From Fragilaria crotonensis (lineage: Eukaryota > Bacillariophyta > Fragilariophyceae > Fragilariales > Fragilariaceae): a stretch of 19,669 nucleotides of DNA. How positions within the stretch are numbered: position 1 is the stretch's first letter; every line of letters begins with the position of its first letter. The stretch covers positions 1 to 19,669 of the forward strand of contig JAKSYS010000839.1 of assembly GCA_022925895.1 (NCBI GenBank), in the 5' to 3' direction. This document shows, piece after piece, positions 9,220 to 16,385 of the stretch. The notes beneath the pieces were generated by a model, which worked only from the letters and a program-made list of their open reading frames with translations, made no database searches and was not told the origin of the DNA. The translations under genes and the position numbers were made by a program.

Positions 9220-9255
9220 CGCCGCACGTTGGCCAGCACCGCCCTCCGCGTGTCA
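9220..9255 (-). other. In-frame UGA joining Gag and Pol
   Basis: Gag ends ...AGT ACC TGA CAC GCG (TGA at 9255-9253). Eleven sense codons without a stop follow, then the Pol ATG, in the same frame. UGA followed by C is the leakiest stop context generally known. CACG just after the stop could pair with CGTG 24 nt further on, and GGC with GCC inside that, a possible small hairpin. Readthrough, independent Pol initiation or a plain nonsense mutation are all possible. Confidence 0.6.
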
Positions 9256-10821
9256 GGTACTATACGCGCCACGGCCAAAGTTCCGGCCGTTTTGAGACCC
9301 ACGTTCTGAAACTGTCGTGATAATGGTAGACTGGTCGCCTACCTGTGAGTTGGCGTCGTCAGCACCGTTGGTGGATGTACGATCTGTCACTTGTGCAGCG
9401 CTAGTGTTTCGCGCATCGCCCTGCTGACCGGCGGCAGATTGACTTCCACGACCTGGGTTTCTACCGTCACGGCCGCGTCCGGCGTGGTTACGTTGTTGGA
9501 TGACGTACGACCGGGCTTGTCCGAGTCGTTCCCATTCCTCTGATGTGAAACTTCTGTTTACGTCAGTTACGTCAACGTTGTTGATTCGCACGCGGCGACC
9601 ATCACGACCTCGCCCAGCGTGACCAGCATCACGGCCGCGTCCACCGCGACCTCTATAGTCGGCTCCGAATCGACCACCACGTTTGAATCGACCTCTGCCA
9701 CCGCTCTGCTGGGAGTCAATGGCACTGACGTATCGTCGCTTTCCTGTAGCATGTCGTGCTGCGTAATCCAGCTGTGCAGCGGAGTGAATATTAGCAATCA
9801 GGCCAGATAGGAAGCTAGTAGCCCCATCAAAATCGGAACGAAAATCTTTATAGACATCAGTCTTTGCTGCAACAATGCTAGCATCCGATGAGCGGATTCC
9901 CTTCATCATGACATCGACGCGTTGCTTGTTGGTAAGGTTTTCATCTTTATCTTTACTCAAAATATAGAAATTTTCCTTCAATTTTGTAACATATCTTTCA
10001 AACGGGAACACCTTCTCGTCTCGATAGTGCAGGCGGCTAATTTCTTCCTTAGCCCTTTCAATCCGTTTGTTCAGCTCACCTGTACCATCATAATGGTCGA
10101 CTAGTGCAAGCCAAGCTTTTCTGCCATTGGCCGATTTGTCATGATCCTGGATCCATGTCCAGGCGTCGGACTTCACACATGCCGCTTTTAGCATGTTATA
10201 CACCAATTTGTTGTCCCTCTTGAAGTTTTCGCCGGTCAGCGGCATTTGGTAAACCCTGACTTCCTCTTCGTCTTCAAATTTGTAGTCCTCTCCGACCTCA
10301 GGACGGACCACATATACCAATGGTACTTTGGCTGCTCCGAGTGTTGCGCTAAGTTTGTTTCTGAACCCAATTTGCCATGCGTCCCAGCCGAAGTCGGTTT
10401 GGCATTTCCCTGGGTCAATGATATCCACATCAACCTTCTCATAATTGGCTTGTGCTTCTTTTCTTGCGAGGGCCGAAGCCAATTCGTCTGCATCCCACAA
10501 GGCTGGGTCAACGTGGAGGCCACGTTTCATGTGGTCTTTGACCCAGAATACAAGTGCCTGAAGGCGTTTGATTTGTATTGTACCTAAGATAACCTTGCCT
10601 GCAGCAATGGAGCTCCGGGAAGCCATCCGCTTGGCCATTTCCGTTACATCCAGGTCTCCGTTCAGCGTCGCAAACGCTTCGATCGTATCGAGGCCCTCAA
10701 TATTCATAAACACGGCACTCGCGGGGGCTGACGTGATACCACATAATGCTAATACAGCATGGAGTGGATCAACACGGGGAGGAACAATCTCATTAACAGG
10801 TATTGGCTCAGGGGCATCCAT
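9253..10821 (-). CDS. gag: Copia-type Gag (capsid/nucleocapsid-like)
   Basis: 522 aa from the ATG at 10821, about 275 nt downstream of the primer-binding site. The N-terminal 350 residues look globular and helical (for example WDAWQIGFRNKLSAT at 146-160, RKAWLALVDHYDGT at 234-247, RIERAKEEISRLHYRDEKV at 253-271), the style of UBN2/copia Gag capsid domains. There is no CCHC zinc knuckle. Instead residues 374-410 and 447-459 are rich in RG/RGG (GRGRFKRGGRFG, GRGGRGRDAGHAGRGRDGRR), which could bind RNA. Between them lies INNVDVTDVNRSFTSEEWER (413-432), a block I associate with this copia lineage. The tail is Ser/Thr/Asn/Gln-rich. It would assemble the virus-like particle that packages the element RNA. 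Assignment rests on position and style, not on a diagnostic motif. Confidence 0.88.
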   Translation of the reverse strand: MDAPEPIPVNEIVPPRVDPLHAVLALCGITSAPASAVFMNIEGLDTIEAFATLNGDLDVTEMAKRMASRSSIAAGKVILGTIQIKRLQALVFWVKDHMKRGLHVDPALWDADELASALARKEAQANYEKVDVDIIDPGKCQTDFGWDAWQIGFRNKLSATLGAAKVPLVYVVRPEVGEDYKFEDEEEVRVYQMPLTGENFKRDNKLVYNMLKAACVKSDAWTWIQDHDKSANGRKAWLALVDHYDGTGELNKRIERAKEEISRLHYRDEKVFPFERYVTKLKENFYILSKDKDENLTNKQRVDVMMKGIRSSDASIVAAKTDVYKDFRSDFDGATSFLSGLIANIHSAAQLDYAARHATGKRRYVSAIDSQQSGGRGRFKRGGRFGADYRGRGGRGRDAGHAGRGRDGRRVRINNVDVTDVNRSFTSEEWERLGQARSYVIQQRNHAGRGRDGRNPGRGSQSAAGQQGDARNTSAAQVTDRTSTNGADDANSQVGDQSTIITTVSERGSQNGRNFGRGAYST

Positions 10822-11096
10822 CTGAAAGTAAAGATAAGACGCATGAGCTTAGAGGTTGACTGGGTTACGCCGGTACACAACCATTTCGGCTGTCTGCGTG
10901 GCGGGCACACCAACCGGGCGACTCAGGGTGATCAGTCCTGGTCTCAGCACTTTGTCGGCAAAACGGTGGACAAAGCCGTTACCCGTTTGCGCAGAACTGA
11001 CTGCTGACGCCCGCTAATAGACATCAAGTTACGTCAGGCAATATGTCAAGTTCTGGTCGATTCACTACCACAGTCACCCCTCTTCTATCTTGTCAA

Positions 11097-11108
11097 CTGG
11101 GTCTGATA
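11097..11108 (-). promoter_or_regulatory. Candidate primer-binding site (initiator Met tRNA-like)
   Basis: Minus strand reads TATCAGACCCAG directly inside the 5' LTR. It matches TATCAGAGCCAG, complementary to the 3' end of plant-type initiator methionine tRNA, at 11 of 12 positions. The expected TGG (complement of CCA) is not cleanly adjacent; GGTT precedes instead. Position and sequence together make it a good candidate. Confidence 0.6.
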
Positions 11109-11111
11109 AAC

Positions 11112-11343
11112 CGTGTAAATTGGATCTGAGTGGCAAACCTTACCTGAAATGGATAGATAAAGGTAAAAAGGTAGATGAAAAGATCTGTTGATGCAAAAAC
11201 GATTTAGTGTAATAATATAAGCGCTGCCTTCGCATTAGAGTAGGGCTTCGCGTTGCATTCTTTCCTTCGATCTCGAATCCTTGTACTACCATAGTATACG
11301 GCACCCGTGCCAGTACCGTGACCAGAGCGTTCGGATTCTCGCG
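11112..11343 (-). repeat. 5' LTR (right copy)
   Basis: Identical to 4762-4993. As the element runs leftward, this LTR holds the promoter. Its minus strand carries a TATATTATT string that could be a TATA box; the region downstream would form R and U5. Confidence 0.93.
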
Positions 11344-11347
11344 ATAC
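11344..11347. repeat. Target-site duplication, right copy (ATAC)
   Basis: Matches ATAC at 4758-4761. The next base differs (G here, C on the left). Confidence 0.55.
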
Positions 11348-12052
11348 GATTGCGTGAACGACGACCGCAGATATTTGGCCAATGGAAAGAAGTGAGCGTT
11401 TCGTTGCCCTCATTATCCTTCAAAAAACTGGTTTATTCACGCAAACCGCGCTGTTGTTACGCTTGGGCCATTGTCGTTGCCTCATAGGCACGGAAGGCAC
11501 ATTAGGAAGACTGTCACCTCAACACTTTCCTCAAAAGGCACAAATTTTGGAGTCACAGCAGAACTGACAGTAGATAAGCACGGTCTCATGCAAGCGCTTC
11601 TCCAGCAGTGATAAATCGCGGCGACGAACGACGATGACGGTGAACTGGAAAAGGACCAGCAAGAGCCGACTGTCAACAGAGAGAGATTACATGCAATGGT
11701 TGCTGTGACGAGACAAGATTTCTTTTGTGGAACGAGGGAACGAGACAGACAAAGGGTTTTTTGGCGTTGATGACACTTCCCATTCAATATAATGAATGGA
11801 ACATCAAAGAATAATAGGTTCGTGATCACTAAAGATTGTATATGCACATGAGATCAAGCCATTGATGCTCTTCTTCTTACAGCACAGCGGCGTTGTTCTT
11901 TTCACTCATAAATAGAAAAATGCAAGCCATTGTCAGGAAGCATGTCATGTCAAGACAACACTCTGATGAATGGGCCTATTATTGCGTAAGTGTGCAGACG
12001 AAGATTGGTTTTGGACTGGTCGGTTACAATCTCAGAAAGAATCTTCGACGAT
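11348..12052. other. Intergenic spacer between retrotransposon and ZZ gene
   Basis: No supported gene. The minus-strand frame at 11482-11847 (121 codons) is low-complexity Ser/Cys/Leu-rich with no motif. The right part would hold the 3' untranslated region of the ZZ gene, which ends at 12053. Confidence 0.55.
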
Positions 12053-13006
12053 TCAATGTGACGGGTTCCTGCGCGGGAGTAGAAAGCACGCAGTGGACCC
12101 GACTCTGTCGTACCTTTCGAACGCATGGGTCTTGTTGTGCGCGCCGCTGTGGTAGCATTTCTCGCAGAGGTCGTAGTTTGGGCACGTGTTGCACTTGTAT
12201 CGGGCGCCTTCGATGGGGCCTTCGATGGAGCGAGAGTGGCAGGAATCACATATGATACCAGAATGCACGACCTTGCACAAACTCTCGGCCTTGGCTGGGC
12301 AGCCTTCGTCACAGCAGCATATGCCATCCAGGCCCTTGCAATGCGAACAATGTTTCCTGGATGCACTGCACTTGGTGGAAGACTTGACTGCGCAGCCGCT
12401 TTTGCAGGCGCATTCTCCAGAACCTCCTTTGCAGTGATCGCAGTGATCATCGTCATCATTCAGCATGGCGCTGACGACGAGCGCGCCGAGGAGCGCGCTA
12501 ATGTTCGCAATTTCAGACGTGGACGTCCCACCTGAAAGAATACGACTCAAGCGGCCAGAGTTATTCTGTAAAGGCTTGACGTAGTACTTCTCGAGCCAGT
12601 CTTTGTCGCAAACCATGATCTTGCGAATCTCCTTATGCTTGCCACCAATGATGGCATTTTCCTGAATGGCTAGAATGTTCGACACTGTCGAGACATCGTA
12701 GAACTCATTCCTTGTGCCTTTGGGGAGTAGTTGGTTCTCATCATCAAGAAAGATGGTGACATTGGCTAGCTTCTCCAGGTCAAAGTCGTCGTATGCAAGC
12801 CTGAAGATCGCATCTTGACGTGCCTTTGGAAGTTTATGAGCATTCTTGAAATCTACAAGCTCGTCAACGATGACATCGAGCCCGCAGCTGACCGTCCCGC
12901 ACTTTAAGTAGTAAGAGAGGCGACACACATCGTAGTCGGGAACTGTAACGGACACGCCCGTCGCCTTTAAGCCCGTTTCTTCGGAGGAAATGACTAATGC
13001 ACGCAT
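12053..13006 (-). CDS. ZZ-type zinc-finger protein with duplicated Cys-rich module
   Basis: 317 aa from the ATG at 13006. Residues 1-160 show no family I recognise. Residues 164-182 (IANISALLGALVVSAML) are hydrophobic and could span a membrane. An acidic patch (DDDD) and two copies of a Cys module follow (188-213 HCDHCKGGSGECACKSGC..., 219-244 HCSHCKGLDGICCCDEGC...), sharing C-X2-C-X6-C-X-C-X3-C-X7-C with a 31-residue period. Residues 248-300 form a ZZ finger: C253, C256, C272, C275, C281, C284, H290, H294, with YKCNTCPNYDLCEKC matching the family signature. ZZ fingers bind two zinc ions and usually mediate protein contacts such as N-degron or histone-tail recognition. Single exon as drawn; the Cys pattern and ZZ spacing argue that the frame is real. 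Role unknown. The unusually orderly Cys duplication suggests a second zinc-binding unit, by inference. Confidence 0.85.
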   Translation of the reverse strand: MRALVISSEETGLKATGVSVTVPDYDVCRLSYYLKCGTVSCGLDVIVDELVDFKNAHKLPKARQDAIFRLAYDDFDLEKLANVTIFLDDENQLLPKGTRNEFYDVSTVSNILAIQENAIIGGKHKEIRKIMVCDKDWLEKYYVKPLQNNSGRLSRILSGGTSTSEIANISALLGALVVSAMLNDDDDHCDHCKGGSGECACKSGCAVKSSTKCSASRKHCSHCKGLDGICCCDEGCPAKAESLCKVVHSGIICDSCHSRSIEGPIEGARYKCNTCPNYDLCEKCYHSGAHNKTHAFERYDRVGSTACFLLPRRNPSH

Positions 13007-13430
13007 GTTCTGCTGACCTCTTGGTGCACAATATAAAGAAGCTGAGGAGCCTTTTCTTGGAGATGATCTTTGGTTTCACTGACGAAAAAAGACTGCATTT
13101 ACATTATGAGCAGTCAGTCAGAAACCTGCTGCCGCGTTACCGCGTCGTTTCTAGTCGCTTCATCGAATGACACCATGTGAGCAAGTCGGCCTCGAATCTT
13201 TCCTCGAGTTTGTTTATTGTGAATACGCAGAAACGACGGGTACACAAGACTAGCTTCATGGAGTTACGACTCATTTCGTAAGCTTGACATTCTATTAGCT
13301 AGGTGCATATGTGTTATGGTCATGGAAACATGATACCCCGAGAGATTTTTTTCCCAAGACTTCAGCCAAAACCAGTGTTTTTCAGATAATAAGTAAAAGC
13401 TTCCATCGTGAACTAACGATAATGAGGAGA
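13007..13430. other. Spacer upstream of the ZZ gene
   Basis: No open frame of note. It should contain the ZZ gene promoter (minus strand). A TATATT-like string lies at about 13029-13034, very close to the ATG, so it is an uncertain TATA box. The right edge runs into the A-rich start of the satellite array. Confidence 0.5.
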
Positions 13431-14591
13431 CAATAAAAAATAAAAAAAACCAGAAGCCTAATTTACTGCTGCCGCGGTACTAGACCTAGTAACCGTAAAA
13501 AATTAAAAAACCAGAAGCCTAATTTACTGCTGCCGCGGTACTACTAGTAACCGTGAACTTGGTTACTCGACTCACACGGATGACCACCACCCGGGAGTGG
13601 ATGGCAGCCACCGACTATGACAAGAACACATAAAAAATAAAAAACCAGAAGCCTAATTTACTGCTGCCGCGGTACTAGTACAAGTATCCGTGAACTTGGT
13701 TACTCGACTCACACGGATGACCACCACCCGGGAGTGGATGGCAGCCACCGACTAGTCTATGACAAGAACACATAAAAAATAAAAAATCAGAAGCCTAATT
13801 TACTGCTGCCGCGGTACTAGTAACCGTGAACTTGGTTACTGGACTCACACGGATGACCACCACCCGGGAGTGGATGGCAGCCACCGACTATGACAAGAAC
13901 ACATAAAAAATAAAAACCAGAAGCCTAATTTACTGCTGCCGCGGTACAAGTATACGTGAACTTGGTTACTCGACTCACACGGATGACCACCACCCGGGAG
14001 TGGATGGCAGCCACCGACTATGACAAGAACACATAAAAAATAAAAAACCAGAAGCCTAATTTACTGCTGCCGCGGTACTAGTAACCGTGAACTTGGTTAC
14101 TGGACTCACACGGATGACCACCACCCGGGAGTGGATGGCAGCCACCGACTATGACAAGAACACATAAAAAATTAAAAACCAGAAGCCTAATTTACTGCTG
14201 CCGCGGTACTAGTAACCGTGAACTTGGTTACTCGACTCACACGGATGACCACCACCCGGGAGTGGATGGCAGCCACCGACTTTGACAAGAACACATAAAA
14301 AATGAAAAACCAGAAGCCTAATTTACTGCTGCCGCGGTACAAGTATCCGTGAACTTGGTTACTCGACTCACACGGATGACCACCACCCGGGAGTGGATGG
14401 CAGCCACCGACTATGACAAGAACACATAAAAAATAAAAAACCAGAAGCCTAATTTACTGCTGCCGCGGTACAAGTAACCGTGAACTTGGTTACTCGACTC
14501 ACACGGATGACCACCACCCGGGAGTGGATGGCAGCCACCGACTTTGACAAGAACACATAAAAAATAAAAAACCAGAAGCCTAATTCACTAC
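13431..14591. repeat. Satellite array, ~131-bp units
   Basis: CCAGAAGCCTAATT (or a one-base variant) begins units at 13450, 13511, 13645, 13787, 13917, 14048, 14179, 14310, 14441 and 14572. Spacing is 61 (first unit truncated), 134, 142, then 130-131 bp. Each full unit has an A-rich string, CTGCTGCCGCGG, a dyad AGTAACC-8 nt-GGTTACT, ACACGGATGACCACCACC, CCGGGAGTGGATGG and a conserved tail ending AAGAACACAT. Units differ at few positions. The last unit breaks off after AAGCCTAATT. No continuous coding frame. The array is young and homogenised. Confidence 0.95.
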
Positions 14592-15352
14592 AGAACATTC
14601 GGCCTCTGGAGAGGTGGACAAGTGACTGGTTATGTGCCGCAACTTTATATAAAAATGTCCCTTGTTTAACTTTCAATCAACGCCTTTTACAAAATGTATT
14701 TATTATTGGGGAAATTGCTATCGTACCTGTTATCTATTCCAAAAATTGAAAACACCTGTTATCGGCTATAATATACCCCCTCAAATGACAATAATAGCAT
14801 GCTAACTTTTAATACATCAATAACACTTATTATCTTTTTGCCATTTTTTCATTATCACCATTTATGTTTTACACAATTTGCAATATCACCTTTTACAATT
14901 TGCAATAACACCTGTTTTGATTGTGCCAATTTCAACTCCACGCAAATTATTGTACCCCATAACGTAGAATGCCAACACATTGACACACTTTCAAATGTAA
15001 GGATCTCATGCATTGCTTAGCATTATCATGTGCTTCTCACTGATGAAATAAGCTGTGTTATTCCATTGACAAGGCTTGGCATGTTGGTGTGAGGAAGTAT
15101 GTGGTCAACATGTGTGCTCTTGGGTACATTCTGGTCGCATTGTCATATGTCTTCAGATTTCTTGGGCTTGAGACCGGCCAGTAGCAAAAAATTGCTCATA
15201 CACAGTGCTGTAGGAATGTACATCGACAATCTTTTTTGACACCAAGTGACACCAGAACACAATCTCATCAGCCATTCATCATCAACAACAGCATCACCCT
15301 CTCCCTTCCCCTTCCCTTTTGACAGTCCCTGACACTGATTTCTTGTCTCATT
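14592..15352. other. A/T-rich spacer with a repeated CACCTGTTAT-like motif
   Basis: No gene supported. From about 14725 to 14920, variants of ATAACACCTGTTAT recur (near 14725, 14750, 14819, 14843, 14882, 14904), two of them within a 22-bp direct repeat starting ACAATTTGCAAT at 14873 and 14895. A TATATAAA string lies at about 14646. The stretch before 15353 is pyrimidine-rich (CTCTCCCTTCCCCTTCCC), which could be leader or promoter sequence for the ORF at 15353. Confidence 0.5.
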
Positions 15353-15940
15353 ATGCCACCTAAGAAGAAGCCAAGAAGAGCGGCTGTTGAGAAGAGCTTT
15401 TTTCCAGGAGACCCAAGGTTCTCTATTGCTCTCTCGACACATGCAGAAGATGTGCAGGCGCTGCAGGAGAATAAGTATTTGAGTACCAACCTGTTGGACT
15501 ACTTGATCCAAAGAGTAGCTCGATCTCCCACGCCACCGTTGCTCCCCTCTCAGGATGAAGATATATCCGTACCATCATTGTACATTGGTGGATTAGCAAC
15601 AACTTTCTTCATTGCAAAGGCAAATGAACTGGTGCTTGAATCAATGTCACGGAAGTGCCTTGAAATCATTCGAACAAGCCTGAAGAGCTACAAAGCCACC
15701 ACCCTTGCCAGGGGATCAAAGCTTGTTGTCAGTGCATATCTCATCATTGTCGTCACTGTGCTACCATCTACTGCGCACAGTTACTACATCTACTCGGGTT
15801 TGTCAGTGCATCTGCATTGTTGGTATATCTATGTCGCTCTCCAATACCGTGCTATGATGTTCATACTGCCTACTGCACACGGTCAAGTTATTCAGGGATG
15901 TTACTGTACCGCCATCACTGTCGTACGGGTATTGTCATGA
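15353..15940 (+). pseudogene. Truncated Ulp1/C48-like protease head with unrelated tail
   Basis: 195 codons from ATG at 15353. It starts MPPKKKPRRAA, a basic stretch like a nuclear localisation signal. Residues about 25-80 (LSTHAEDVQALQENKYLSTN, then LLDYLIQRVAR) resemble the opening of SUMO-protease-type (Ulp1, C48) domains, where a W/YL-x-x-N-(I/L)-(I/L)-D-(F/Y) element precedes the catalytic core. SYKATTLARGSKLVV could lead to the usual strand before the catalytic His. From about residue 125 the sequence changes to a hydrophobic, Tyr/Ser/His-rich stretch without the expected HW, Asp and QxxxxxC elements. So either an insertion or frameshift has replaced the core, or the resemblance is misleading. 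C48-like proteases are common passengers in several DNA transposon groups, which would suit the decayed region to the right. Weak call. Confidence 0.4.
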
Positions 15941-15991
15941 ATGCTGATACCTCCCCGGCACTAGTCGGATTAGTCTACCGGTAGTCTACTG

Positions 15992-16014
15992 CCGATGTGT
16001 TTCACACACATCGG
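15992..16014. other. Perfect 9-bp hairpin
   Basis: CCGATGTGT, 5-nt loop, ACACATCGG. It is followed by TTCT but not by a T-run. Could be a cruciform or RNA structure, or an end of an inserted element. Confidence 0.6.
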
Positions 16015-16325
16015 TTCTCACAACTTCAAATATAACCCTTTTATACCTCAACTGCATTCTTGCCGGTCTCGATGATCGTAAGGGTGAAGAGGCAATAGGG
16101 TGTATTGACAACTACGTATCTACTACAGTAACCACATCGTCGTACAGCGCCATCGAGTAATTGTATACAGAACGCCATTGCCGCTGATATTTGCGTTTCG
16201 TTCTGTTAACTGTTTCCGCGTTTACGTGTGACTTACCGTGGACGATTGTGGACCACCCATTCCCTCCTTCCTACCCCTGAGCGTGAGCGCTCGTAAATAG
16301 GGAGGGTCTCACAGGCTATGAGCTC

Positions 16326-16342
16326 AAGTACGCCTCGTACTT
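16326..16342. other. Perfect 7-bp hairpin
   Basis: AAGTACG, 3-nt loop CCT, CGTACTT. It lies 44 bp before the ATG at 16386. Confidence 0.55.
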
Positions 16343-16367
16343 TCTTTACCGGCTGACACAGTTAACC

Positions 16368-16380
16368 CTATCTAAGATAG
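16368..16380. other. 5-bp hairpin next to the start codon
   Basis: CTATC, TAA loop, GATAG, ending 5 bp before the ATG at 16386. Outer GTTA and TAAC could extend the pairing with bulges. Confidence 0.45.
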
Positions 16381-16385
16381 TAACC

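Larger units (their letters stand above)
4762..11343 (-). mobile_element. Complete Ty1/copia-type LTR retrotransposon
   Basis: About 6.58 kb, transcribed leftward: 5' LTR on the right, primer-binding site, Gag, Pol, 3' LTR on the left. The domain order protease - integrase - reverse transcriptase - RNase H is the copia order (integrase before reverse transcriptase), not gypsy. The two LTRs are identical over their whole length by my base-by-base reading, and the flanks carry a short ATAC duplication. Pol enzyme motifs are intact. The only blemish is one in-frame UGA between Gag and Pol, which may be a recoding signal rather than damage. The ends do not show the usual TG...CA. Features of the protease and pre-integrase segment suggest a diatom/stramenopile-type lineage. 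I saw no second copy or solo LTR in the window. Confidence 0.95.
15941..16385. other. Leader-like stretch with three short hairpins
   Basis: No open frame of note. It separates the two right-hand ORFs and holds three perfect short inverted repeats, listed separately. GTAAATAGGGAGGG near 16292 has a purine run. It may be the promoter and 5' leader of the ORF at 16386. Confidence 0.5.

Noticed and set aside
11482-11847. Minus-strand 121-codon open frame in the spacer
   Set aside because: Low-complexity Ser/Cys/Leu-rich translation, no motif and no conserved neighbour.
12125-12535. Plus-strand 136-codon open frame
   Set aside because: Antisense shadow of the ZZ gene, whose Cys spacing on the minus strand is far too regular to be chance.
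13431-14591. CRISPR array
   Set aside because: Units are ~131 bp and repeat along their whole length; there are no unique spacers and the setting is eukaryotic.
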